Assembly: GCF_042657385.1 (NCBI RefSeq)
Contig: NZ_JBHSLA010000001.1
Location: forward strand, 186,001-250,000
From: Algorimicrobium hallyeonense
GTDB lineage: Bacteria > Bacteroidota > Bacteroidia > Flavobacteriales > Flavobacteriaceae
Direction of reading: 5' to 3'
Length of the DNA: 64,000 bases
The position numbers were made by a program, and so were the translations under genes. Under the pieces are notes generated by a model. It saw only the letters and a list, made by a program, of their open reading frames with translations. It was not told the DNA's origin and did not search any database. Positions 8,780 through 17,200 of this stretch are shown here, piece after piece. The stretch's first letter is position 1; every line of letters begins with the position of its first letter.

Positions 8780-8965
8780 TTATCCGTTGCTTGGAAGTTC
8801 CTTTCCTTTTTTCACATGCCTTTTCGTTTGAAAAGCGTAGGTGAAATCTTCTTTTTGAGAAACTTGCTCCTCATTGGTTGGATTGGTTGTTTCTTTTTGA
8901 ATTGTTAGACCTGTAAGTGTCATACAAAAAATAGCTGCTACTAAAGTAATTTTAAGGGTTTTCAT
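8780..8965 (-). CDS. Small exported hypothetical peptide
   Basis: A 61-aa ORF with an N-terminal positive/hydrophobic signal-like segment (residues 1-22). A short polar, charged mature part follows, ending RHVKKGKELPSNG. I do not recognise a family. Support for a real gene: ATG start, signal-like N terminus and a strong hairpin terminator just downstream. It is not overlapped by another gene and lies upstream of the TPR kinase gene, but the terminator separates the two transcripts. The mature part of about 35-40 residues is small enough to be a secreted or signalling peptide; this is speculation. Confidence 0.5.
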   Translation of the reverse strand: MKTLKITLVAAIFCMTLTGLTIQKETTNPTNEEQVSQKEDFTYAFQTKRHVKKGKELPSNG

Positions 8966-9392
8966 GTTAGGGTATTTAGGGTTAAATTATTTACTATTAA
9001 ATTTTAGTTAGTTTAAAAATCACTGTCGAGGGATGATGGATTAATAACCTTAAATTATGTTGCAACATAAAAATGCTACAAACTATAAAATGTAAACATG
9101 AGGGAAAAGACACATCGTGTCTCAAAAATGGAATAATTAACCTTAATAAGCTGAAAAAATCGATTTAGGGACTTATTTAAGGACTGTAAAAGTAATACAA
9201 TATATTAAAAATAAAGTAAAAATACGATTAAACGTAATATTTTATCGACTAAAACCACATTTAGAGTCTTTTTCTTACAATAAATTGTTAATAAATATGG
9301 TAAAACTTCTTCAATTTGTAAGAAAAAACGTTTGCAATTCTTTATTTTATTATAAACTAAATTGTAACTAACTTGTAGCGTCAAATTAGCAT
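8966..9392. other. Gene-free AT-rich region with a palindrome
   Basis: This stretch separates the leftward peptide gene from the rightward DUF2254 gene. A leftward open frame at 9205-9402 has no recognisable features and overlaps the DUF2254 start, so I do not call it. The only notable structure is the perfect palindrome at 9055-9070. No clear TAnnTTTG box was seen close to 9393. Confidence 0.5.
9055..9070. promoter_or_regulatory. Perfect 16-bp palindrome, candidate operator
   Basis: TTATGTTGCAACATAA is perfectly symmetric about 9062/9063. It lies 90 bp upstream of the exported-peptide gene, in the divergent intergenic region. Palindromes of this size are typical repressor or activator sites, but no cognate regulator can be named. 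Confidence 0.35.
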
Positions 9393-10685
9393 ATGAAATC
9401 ACTTTACAATAGGTTTATTAGTTTTATAAACACCATTCAAGGTAAAATTGCCTTTTACCCAACGTTATTTAGCATATTTGGTTTTAGCTTCGCTATGCTG
9501 ATGCTCTTTTTAGAAAAGGAAGGTATTTCAGCTTATATAATCGAGCACATACCGCAATTAGTTATAAATAATGCGGATACCGCTAAAACACTTTTAAGTT
9601 TTTTAACAGGCGGCATTATATCTATAATGGTTTTTAGTTTTTCCATGGTAATGGTTTTATTGAACCAAGCTTCTAGTAATTTCTCACCACGTGTTTTACC
9701 CGGCTTAATATCCAATAGAAACCACCAATATGTATTAGGCATTTATTTAGCCACCATTTTATACAACACCTTCACTTTGGTTGGCATTAATCCTTTGGAA
9801 AATGACAAATATCAATTACCAGGATTTTCCGTGCTTATTGGTATTATTCTAACGGTAGTGTGTTTAGGTAGTTTTCTATATTTTATACATTCGATATCTC
9901 AATCTATTCAGGTTAATAATATTTTAGATGGCATTTACAAAAAAGCTAAATCCCGATTAGAATACCTATTAGAAAAAGAGTCTGAAACAGCACCGTCATT
10001 TCCTGACGCATCGGAATGGATCTCTTATTTTAGTTCCGAAACGGGTTATTTTCAAAATATTGCTATTCCAAATTTGGAAGATATTTGCAAAGAAGAATCT
10101 ATTCAATTAAAAATCTTGCCAATCCAAGGCGTTTTTGTTTTGAAAGGCGTTCCAATTATACAAGTAAGTAAAGATATAGATGACGCATTAGTAAAAGACA
10201 TATTATCAAATTTCAATTTTGCGAAAGGTGAATTTGTAGAAGATAATTATGCACTGGCTTTTAAGCAAATTACAGAAATTGGCATGAAAGCAATGTCTCC
10301 AGGCATTAACGATCCAGGGACAGCCATTAGCACCATTGATTATCTAACAGAATTATTTGCTTTACGTCTTAAAAAAAATGACAAGACCATCATTACATCT
10401 GATAACGAATCACTTATAGACGTAACAACCACTAATTTTAAAGAGTTAATATATCAAGTTATGGTGTCTTACCGCACCTATTGCAAGCATGATATGACGT
10501 GTATTCAGAAGCTATTTATCATGTTTAAATATTTATTACTACAAGAAGCACATTTGCCAAAATATCACGATGCGCTTTTAGCAGAGGCAAAATTATTATA
10601 TGAAGATACGCAGGAAAGTATCACTAATACTGAAGATTTGAAACGGATTGAGAAATTGTATACAGGGTTGCCCAAGGTCAAGTAA
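9393..10685 (+). CDS. DUF2254 domain-containing membrane protein
   Basis: A 430-aa protein with four hydrophobic segments in the first 170 residues (about 17-40, 65-90, 108-128, 143-168). A long soluble C-terminal part follows. Family-typical blocks are present: FSFSMVMVLLNQASSNFSPR after TM2, and MKAMSPGINDPGTAISTIDYL near 300. The latter is the most conserved DUF2254 stretch. Function unknown; it is a predicted inner-membrane protein. It stands alone, with a dispersed-repeat terminator-like element about 20 nt after its stop. The ATG at 9393 gives a basic N terminus before TM1. Confidence 0.85.
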   Translation: MKSLYNRFISFINTIQGKIAFYPTLFSIFGFSFAMLMLFLEKEGISAYIIEHIPQLVINNADTAKTLLSFLTGGIISIMVFSFSMVMVLLNQASSNFSPRVLPGLISNRNHQYVLGIYLATILYNTFTLVGINPLENDKYQLPGFSVLIGIILTVVCLGSFLYFIHSISQSIQVNNILDGIYKKAKSRLEYLLEKESETAPSFPDASEWISYFSSETGYFQNIAIPNLEDICKEESIQLKILPIQGVFVLKGVPIIQVSKDIDDALVKDILSNFNFAKGEFVEDNYALAFKQITEIGMKAMSPGINDPGTAISTIDYLTELFALRLKKNDKTIITSDNESLIDVTTTNFKELIYQVMVSYRTYCKHDMTCIQKLFIMFKYLLLQEAHLPKYHDALLAEAKLLYEDTQESITNTEDLKRIEKLYTGLPKVK

Positions 10686-10703
10686 TCCAAATATTATAAA
10701 TCC

Positions 10704-10768
10704 ACAAACCACCCAAAAACAAAAAGCATCCCAATTTTCTGTAAAGAAAAAAGGAACGCTTTTTCATC
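10704..10768. repeat. Dispersed 65-bp repeat, copy 1 (terminator-like)
   Basis: About 90% identical over 65 bp to the copy at 19740-19804. The core GCATCCCAAT, TTCTGTAAAGAAAAAAGGAA is shared. Outer arms AAAAAGC (10721-10727) and GCTTTTT (10758-10764) can pair, so this copy may terminate the DUF2254 transcript. It lies between convergent genes. Confidence 0.6.
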
Positions 10769-10894
10769 AAAATAACTAACCAAAAACCAAATTGGGTAGT
10801 TCACTAATTTATTTCAAGCTATTAATCGAAATAAAATGAATTATATATAAAAAATTTATACCATAGTTTTTTTTTAGAATTATCTCAAAAAAGT

Positions 10895-12361
10895 TTAGTT
10901 CACAATTAAATTATAGGATGTAATTAGTAGCTGTTCACTCCCAGAAGATATTTTCTGAACAAATATTTCAATATAATCGTCTTTAACAACATCTACAGTA
11001 CCAATTACAGTTACCGATTGTCGTGAATTTGTCTGTATCACATCTACAATAGCTTCCGTTCCCGTTACTCTAGAACCATTTTTATATATTGAAAATGCTA
11101 ATCTAGTTCCTGAAGTTGCTGTCAGAGATGCAGTTCCAAAAATGTTCAAAGGCCTTCTTGTCTCTCCCTTATACGTAATTCGATTGCCACCCGCACCTTC
11201 AGCGGTTCTGAAAAGTCTTATAGATTTCGTGTTTACAGGTAATTTAAAAGGGGTTGTGTTAGTAACATTAACTACATTGGAAGGATTTGCTTCATCATAA
11301 TATAAATTTCCCGTCGCCACATCATCATTTTCACGAGGAATACCAGGTGCACTCACCGTCCAAGCATTAGAGAAATTATATCCAAGATAGGTTTGTGCAG
11401 GAGCATACCCTTTAACATATCCTGAAGGTGCGCTTGTTGTACCTGTAAAAACAGTAGCTTGCAAAACACCTGTTCCTACTGCAAGCCCTGTAGTACTGAC
11501 ATCCAAAGCCACAGCTGAACCACTTACCGTGCTGAAACCACTTACTTTTTCTATTAAACCAAAGGTTCCTGTAAATTTTTCAAACGTTCCGGAATTACTT
11601 CCAAACCAAGCTTGATTATTTAGCAATAAATTACCGATGTTAGAATAGGTAATTCCATTTGCGTTATTTAAAAATTGAACAATATTACCAAAGAATAGAC
11701 CTAACCCATCAATACTTCCAACATTTGTCATGCCATCTATTATGCTATTTTGAACTAAAAGTGAAGAAGCAGTTGCTATTCCTGGACCTGTTATTTCAAA
11801 AGCTTTAGAACCTTTAATTGTAACATTTCTAATACTACCTCCTGTACTCCCTTTAAATACAGTCCCTCCAGCATATGACAAGACATCCTCACTAGCATCT
11901 ATACCAGCAACGTAGGCATTTTGTAAATCAATAGAAGCCGCTAATAATATTGTTCCATTTATTTCATAGAAGGTATTACTGGCTAATTTGTAAGAAGAAC
12001 CACCTCCTGCGGCAAGTTCAGCACTTAAATCTGCTACAGTTTTAATTAACTTGTAATTATTCCGTTTTACGGAAGCATCATTAGCTAATTTTACCCAGGT
12101 AGTAGTAGCTGTATTATAGAAATAAAATGCTTTTTCGTCTGTATCAAACACCAATAAGCTTTCAGCTGGTGTTGCAATTGCATCGCGCTCTAATGTCGTC
12201 ATGCGTGGCGCTAACAATCCTTTAGAAGTAGATTGAACATCTAGCATAGCCGAATCATCGGGCATGAGCGTTCCGATTCCTACCTGGGAAAAACCAGTGG
12301 TTGTTAATAAAAAGAGAGCCATTAGGCCAAATGCGTTTAAAAGTAGTTTTTTAGTTTTCAT
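10895..12361 (-). CDS. Exported tail-fibre-like surface protein
   Basis: A 488-aa protein with a signal peptide (about 1-25, ending TTGFSQ). The N-terminal block VGIGT..P....MLDVQST.KGLLAPRMTT..RDAI is common to Bacteroidota surface proteins that resemble phage tail fibres. The middle (about 100-330) is rich in short V/I/G/N-containing strands (NVTIKG, LLVQNSIIDG, ITYSNIGNLLLNN), as in right-handed beta-helices. The last 90 residues look like a beta-sandwich (ASLTATSGT, FSIYKNGS, DYIEIFVQ). No T9SS sorting domain is visible. It starts 2 nt after the preceding T9SS gene, so both are co-transcribed. An adhesin-like role is inferred. Confidence 0.65.
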   Translation of the reverse strand: MKTKKLLLNAFGLMALFLLTTTGFSQVGIGTLMPDDSAMLDVQSTSKGLLAPRMTTLERDAIATPAESLLVFDTDEKAFYFYNTATTTWVKLANDASVKRNNYKLIKTVADLSAELAAGGGSSYKLASNTFYEINGTILLAASIDLQNAYVAGIDASEDVLSYAGGTVFKGSTGGSIRNVTIKGSKAFEITGPGIATASSLLVQNSIIDGMTNVGSIDGLGLFFGNIVQFLNNANGITYSNIGNLLLNNQAWFGSNSGTFEKFTGTFGLIEKVSGFSTVSGSAVALDVSTTGLAVGTGVLQATVFTGTTSAPSGYVKGYAPAQTYLGYNFSNAWTVSAPGIPRENDDVATGNLYYDEANPSNVVNVTNTTPFKLPVNTKSIRLFRTAEGAGGNRITYKGETRRPLNIFGTASLTATSGTRLAFSIYKNGSRVTGTEAIVDVIQTNSRQSVTVIGTVDVVKDDYIEIFVQKISSGSEQLLITSYNLIVN

Positions 12362-12363
12362 AA

Positions 12364-14286
12364 TTAGTATTTTAAGATTTTAGTAGATTTTTGGGCATTA
12401 TTTGTTTTGAGTACAACCATGTAAACACCAGTACTTTCATTAAAAGGAATTAGTACTTTATTCTGGTTGGTAAGATTTTTGGTAACAGATAAAATATGCT
12501 GTCCAAGTATGTTATAAATTTCGACACCTGTAATTTCTATATTGTTCGGGTTTGACACCACTATTTGATTTTGACCATTGTAAAAAACAAGCGTTTTATC
12601 TAATTCAACCTCTGGCGTACTCAAGGTTTCTGCTGGCTGAAATACAATGGAAAATCTATCTGAATAAAAACCAGCAGGCAAATTAATTTCAAAATCGGCT
12701 TCCGTTAAATTATAGGTTGTGTCTAACACATTATCTTTTAAATAAATGGTTTCTTCAAAGTTTTCAACATCATCTAACATCAAGTGATGAGATCCCGTTT
12801 CAGAAATAACCAATCCTATTGGAAATTCCAGGAATTCTGAAAAACCATCAACACCCTGAATAGCATATCGTTTGGTTTCATCCTCTTCAATAATAAAAAA
12901 CATATCATCATCTCTAGACATCATTTGAATAGCATCATAACCAGGATTATAATTTAAATCAGCTGACGAATCTGGCATAAACCCTAATAAAAGTTGGCGA
13001 TGAAAACCTTCAGGATCTTCATAACCAATGCGAATATATTTATCATTAACATTTAGTCTTGCCTCTTCCAACTTAAAAAATCGTTGAGAATTATTAAAAA
13101 TAATATCACCACTTCCAATAGATTTTATAAAAAATCCTTTACCAACAGGCACGTATTGTGATGGTATACCTACTGTTCCAGATGTACCAATTCCTGAAAT
13201 TAACGGTGATGGTATAGAAGGTATAGATCCACCTGTTTTATTTCGTATTGAATAACCTCCCAAATAATCAGATAATATATGAGATGTTGAGCCACCATCT
13301 ACCCAAAAGTAAAGCGCCTCTAAAACACCATCATTATCCGTAATAAATTTTGTGGCATCTAAAGCGGAAGGATATGGGTTTCCTAATAGAATTTCTTGAC
13401 CTACTGTAATAGGAAAGGTATAATCTCCATTATTGGGTGCACCGTAAAACACATAGTTTTGTTCTGGACCTGAAGCATTTGCTCCTTTCATGGTATAGCC
13501 TTCACCTGGATTGAGTATACTTCCACTATTTAATCGAATCCATTCTGAATAAGCACCGCTTTCACGTGCATACTTATACAACCAACGGCTACTTATGCTT
13601 AATGCGGTTGTTACGTTTCCAGATCCATCAACACTGGACGGCAAACCTTCTCTGTCAGTAGTAAAACCAATTTGCGTTGGATTAAACGGATTTAAACTTG
13701 AATCCGTACCATCAAACTTGCCACCCATAAAAGAAAAAGTACCACCATTATTTACTGGTGAAGACCAATAATCATATTGAAAAGGCGACACAGTTCCTTG
13801 TTGATCTAAGATAAGTTTCCCAGAATTAATTGTATTAGCATCTACTCCGGAGTGCTCTTGAACAAGTTGTGCCTCACCTGTTAGTCTTAAGTCGCCACTT
13901 TTTAAATTCAAGGCATTGGTTACTTGCAATAAGAAGTCGTCTGCAACGGTAACCCCCTTTAATCCTTCGGGTGTGATGTCAATTTCCAGATTATAAAAAT
14001 GGGCATTCGCTGCGCTTCCGGATAAATTTAAAAAATTGTTGGATGCGCTTTTAAAATAGGTTGTTCCAGCTGTGGCACTGGTTGCTCCATGATTAATGAA
14101 GCTATTATTCAAATACAAATTACCATTGGAAACATGATTTCCAGCAACCGTATTGGTGTATTCCTCTTCAAAATACACATTGCTATTCGTGCTTATTTTA
14201 AGCACTCCTGTATTTACTATTTGTGCATTTGCAAAAAAGCAAGCACAAAGTAAAACACAGAACATAATTGTAGGTTTTAAGTTCAT
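12364..14286 (-). CDS. T9SS type A sorting domain-containing surface protein
   Basis: A 640-aa protein with a signal peptide (residues 1-21, ending FFANAQ). The large central part is beta-rich, with GNPYPSALDATKF and SPVNNGG-type segments seen in flavobacterial surface proteins. The C-terminal domain (about 560-640) contains VEIYNILGQHI, TGVYMVVLKT and a final STKILKY, the pattern of the T9SS sorting signal. T9SS exports such proteins across the outer membrane and anchors them or releases them. The gene follows the response regulator by 33 nt and precedes the tail-fibre-like gene by 2 nt. Ligand or enzymatic activity is not evident. Confidence 0.8.
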   Translation of the reverse strand: MNLKPTIMFCVLLCACFFANAQIVNTGVLKISTNSNVYFEEEYTNTVAGNHVSNGNLYLNNSFINHGATSATAGTTYFKSASNNFLNLSGSAANAHFYNLEIDITPEGLKGVTVADDFLLQVTNALNLKSGDLRLTGEAQLVQEHSGVDANTINSGKLILDQQGTVSPFQYDYWSSPVNNGGTFSFMGGKFDGTDSSLNPFNPTQIGFTTDREGLPSSVDGSGNVTTALSISSRWLYKYARESGAYSEWIRLNSGSILNPGEGYTMKGANASGPEQNYVFYGAPNNGDYTFPITVGQEILLGNPYPSALDATKFITDNDGVLEALYFWVDGGSTSHILSDYLGGYSIRNKTGGSIPSIPSPLISGIGTSGTVGIPSQYVPVGKGFFIKSIGSGDIIFNNSQRFFKLEEARLNVNDKYIRIGYEDPEGFHRQLLLGFMPDSSADLNYNPGYDAIQMMSRDDDMFFIIEEDETKRYAIQGVDGFSEFLEFPIGLVISETGSHHLMLDDVENFEETIYLKDNVLDTTYNLTEADFEINLPAGFYSDRFSIVFQPAETLSTPEVELDKTLVFYNGQNQIVVSNPNNIEITGVEIYNILGQHILSVTKNLTNQNKVLIPFNESTGVYMVVLKTNNAQKSTKILKY

Positions 14287-14319
14287 TGTTTATAGTTTAG
14301 ATTTGGGTTAGATAAAATA

Positions 14320-14763
14320 CTAAATTATTTTTTTAAAAGGTTCATTTGGTTCTATATTTTCTGATTTATTTAATACGTTTTTTAGTTTATTGACCGTCAG
14401 CGGCTTGGTAATATAACCCGCACAATAAGGTTCATTTCGCGCTTTATTAATGTCCATAGAACACATGGAAGATGACACCATATATACTTTTATTGCTCGT
14501 GTATTGATAAAGTTTAAAAGTTTAAACTCATTAAAAAAATTAAACCCATTCATTTCCGGCATATTTATATCTAACAAAATGACATCTGGAATAGCTACAG
14601 ATTTAATATTGGTATTTAATTCCAACAGCTTAAAAAAACTAATTGCTGAAATAGCATTATTAAAAACCCGCGTTTTTATATTTGGGTTGTATTTTTCAAT
14701 AATTCTTTGATTAACAAATAGATCTATCTTGTTATCATCGATCAACATTACATTTTCAATCAT
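14320..14763 (-). CDS. CheY-like single-domain response regulator
   Basis: A 147-aa receiver domain without an output domain. Key residues are visible: acidic pair DD (LIDDNKID), phospho-acceptor Asp in VILLDINMPEMNG, Ser in YMVSSSM, and Lys in ITKPLT. Such proteins are common in Bacteroidota as phosphorelay intermediates. The start overlaps the end of the multi-PAS kinase gene by 8 nt, so the kinase is the obvious phosphodonor. The next genes in the operon encode surface proteins, not a DNA-binding output. The output could therefore be protein-protein, or through the sigma-54 activator at 17201-19552 (inference). Confidence 0.88.
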   Translation of the reverse strand: MIENVMLIDDNKIDLFVNQRIIEKYNPNIKTRVFNNAISAISFFKLLELNTNIKSVAIPDVILLDINMPEMNGFNFFNEFKLLNFINTRAIKVYMVSSSMCSMDINKARNEPYCAGYITKPLTVNKLKNVLNKSENIEPNEPFKKII

Positions 14764-16603
14764 TGTTTTTGCTCCCTTCTTTTAAATTTGGTAATTGCAC
14801 CCTAAATGTGGTGCCTTTATTTATTATACTTTTAACCTCTACACTGCCATTAAAATCTTCTACAATACGCTTAACAATGTAAAGCCCTAGGCCTGTTCCT
14901 TCAGAATTATCACTATTTGCTTTAAAATAAAGATCAAATACTTTATCAATATCATCTTCACGAATTCCTATACCATTGTCAGAAACTAAAATACTTATAT
15001 CATCATCACTACTTATAATATTTATATGTGTGGTAGGCGTCAGTTTATTCGTTTTAGATTTGGCAAAACAAATGGTATTGTGGATTAGGTTTTGAAGTAT
15101 AGAATCTATTAATTCCTGATTGAAATAAAAGTCAGTTTCCTGCTGAATATCCACATGAAAAGTGATATTATCAAAATTCTTTATACCTTTTAAGGCCACA
15201 AGTGCAGTATTAATTTTCTTTTCAAAATCTATAATTGTATTGTCTCTGCGTTTTTCTGAAATAATAGACGCAAAAGCCAAATCGTCCAACAAAAAGCGTC
15301 CTTTTTCTAACGTTTCGTCCAACATATCAATTAACAATCTGGTTCTGCTGTTAAGCTTTTCCTCCTTTAAGAGGTGAAGTAATCCTTCCGCGGATGTTAA
15401 TGGCGCTTTTAAGTCGTGCGCAGAACGGTATAAAAACAGCTCCAAATCTTTGGTTGTTTGTTTTAATTTCTCCTCTAATTTTTTGCGTTTAGAAATATCA
15501 AGCATGATTGCACAATAAAATTTATCCTTGCCATTTTGCCAATTACTCATAGCAAACTCCACCGGAAACTCGTCACCATTTTTTCGTAAACCCAGCATTT
15601 CTATATTATCACCATAGGAATCATTATCCAGTTTATCTTTTGCTTTAAGCAATTCCTTAACACCTGTGTCCACCTGTTTTTTAGAAATTAATACGGTTAA
15701 TGGTTTACCTATAATTTCAGAGCTAGTATATCCAAATGCCAATTCAGCGCCTTTATTCCATTCTATAATATTTCCTACTCCATTGGCTACAACTAAAATA
15801 CCCACATTTATGGATTGAAATATGTTGCTGTACTTGGTTTCAATAGCTTTTAGTTGAATGGATGCTTTATTGTTATTTTTATGTTTTTTGGTTTTTATAG
15901 TGGCATACATTATTTCATCCTCCAAATTAAAAATAGGTTTTAACTTCGAAATAAAAAAAGTTTGTCTGCCTTTTAATGACAAACCCATGGACTGGTATTT
16001 ACATACCTTGCCTTGATTAAACACCTTATTTACTTGTTTCTTTACATAATTATGATTGGCAGGGTTTACAAAATCATAAATATTTGAACCAATAATACTG
16101 TCGTACGCATTATGCATAACACTTTTAGATGTATTTATAATCTTTCCAAACTTATCTATATATAAAACATCTTGGGTGAAATTTTCAATAAGCTTTTGTT
16201 CATTACAATGAACAGGGTTTTTATTTATACCCTTGCAATAGTAATTGCTAACATCACTGCTTATAGTTACGTATTTTATTATCGCACCGCTTTCATTCTT
16301 TATAGGTTCAATAGTAGTATCTAGCCAAAAAACCATATTATTTTCTCTTTTATGAGATAAAACGCCTCGCCATATTTCACCAGCCAAAAAGGCTTCAGAT
16401 TGCATTGGTAATTTTAATAAGTGGTTTATTTGACCAACAGCTGTTTCTTTAGAAACATTCATCACTTTAGAAAAATTGTCATTACAATACACCAACTTCC
16501 CACAAGCATCCGAAACAGAAATTATTAGATGGCTATCTAGAGACTCCAACAAAGCCTCTACCTGAATGATGGAATTTAAGTTTGTTATTGCTTTATACAT
16601 CAA
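14756..16603 (-). CDS. Multi-PAS sensor histidine kinase (soluble)
   Basis: A 615-aa protein without membrane segments. Three PAS-like modules are visible: about 12-125, about 135-240, and a clear third at about 250-375 (IVVANGVGNIIEWNKGAELAFGYTSSEIIGKPL with PAC-type HFP..FAMSNW). HisKA follows, with the phospho-acceptor in RSAHDLKAPLTSAEGL (His near 396). HATPase_c carries SDNGIGI and GTGLGLYIVKRIV boxes. It overlaps the STAS-like gene by 11 nt and the response regulator gene by 8 nt. The absence of membrane anchors suggests cytosolic sensing of redox, small ligands or partner proteins. Confidence 0.87.
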   Translation of the reverse strand: MMYKAITNLNSIIQVEALLESLDSHLIISVSDACGKLVYCNDNFSKVMNVSKETAVGQINHLLKLPMQSEAFLAGEIWRGVLSHKRENNMVFWLDTTIEPIKNESGAIIKYVTISSDVSNYYCKGINKNPVHCNEQKLIENFTQDVLYIDKFGKIINTSKSVMHNAYDSIIGSNIYDFVNPANHNYVKKQVNKVFNQGKVCKYQSMGLSLKGRQTFFISKLKPIFNLEDEIMYATIKTKKHKNNNKASIQLKAIETKYSNIFQSINVGILVVANGVGNIIEWNKGAELAFGYTSSEIIGKPLTVLISKKQVDTGVKELLKAKDKLDNDSYGDNIEMLGLRKNGDEFPVEFAMSNWQNGKDKFYCAIMLDISKRKKLEEKLKQTTKDLELFLYRSAHDLKAPLTSAEGLLHLLKEEKLNSRTRLLIDMLDETLEKGRFLLDDLAFASIISEKRRDNTIIDFEKKINTALVALKGIKNFDNITFHVDIQQETDFYFNQELIDSILQNLIHNTICFAKSKTNKLTPTTHINIISSDDDISILVSDNGIGIREDDIDKVFDLYFKANSDNSEGTGLGLYIVKRIVEDFNGSVEVKSIINKGTTFRVQLPNLKEGSKNND

Positions 16604-17000
16604 ACTTATTTTTAGATTCCATACAAAACGCTAACGCTGATTCCGTTTCACCAAAAATTTGAACATGTGCATCTTGAGCAAATAGCCTTTTATAAGACCC
16701 AATAAGCAGTTTACTATGCAATGTGTCCACTACAAAAGCTTGTGTGATAATATGCCTTTTTAAAATGGGACTTTCGGCAAAAAACTTGGCTGCTTTAGGA
16801 GAAAAATTACCAATGAAATTACGAATATCAATAAGTAAAGGCATTGCTTTACCATCCGTTAATTTTTGGATTTTCATTAAATAGGCTTCTGATGCTTCAA
16901 TGGTCAGATAACAATCTGATTGTTTAAACGTACAGAACAAAATTTCGTTTTCAATCCAAAATTTAACTTTCTCGGAATGATTTAGTTTTGACGTACTCAT
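16593..17000 (-). CDS. STAS/SEC14-like small protein
   Basis: A 135-aa soluble protein. The pattern is a beta strand N-terminal region (KFWIENEILFCTFK), a long helix, then PLLIDIRNFIGNFSPKAAKFFAE and TQAFVVDTLHSKLLIGSYKRLF. This resembles the STAS-like domain found in many Bacteroidota signalling operons, where DIR followed by helix alpha is typical. It is the first gene of the operon and overlaps the kinase start by 11 nt, which argues for a partner or anti-sigma-antagonist-like role in the phosphorelay. Family membership is by pattern only; no conserved phosphorylatable Ser could be fixed. Confidence 0.6.
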   Translation of the reverse strand: MSTSKLNHSEKVKFWIENEILFCTFKQSDCYLTIEASEAYLMKIQKLTDGKAMPLLIDIRNFIGNFSPKAAKFFAESPILKRHIITQAFVVDTLHSKLLIGSYKRLFAQDAHVQIFGETESALAFCMESKNKFDV

Positions 17001-17200
17001 AGGTTTGCATTATTTAGGGCATTATGCAAATTATGTATGCCAATATGCATGCCAAACAAATAATAGCCTTGCAATAAACCGCTAAACAACTGGAAGTGAG
17101 ATGGTAGAAAAATACGAGACAAAAAGGACTCTATTTGAAGGCCACGGCTAACCGAGATAAATGTTCGATAAACGGGAGTTCCACGGTATATCGTGATTTA

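Noticed and set aside
9205..9402. Leftward 65-aa open frame upstream of DUF2254
   Set aside because: It has no signal, no domain and AT-driven composition, and it overlaps the start of the DUF2254 gene.
17030..17060. Sigma-54 promoter (-24/-12) upstream of the STAS-kinase operon
   Set aside because: The minus strand reads TTGGCAT followed by TTTGCAT, but the GG to GC distance is two bases too long.
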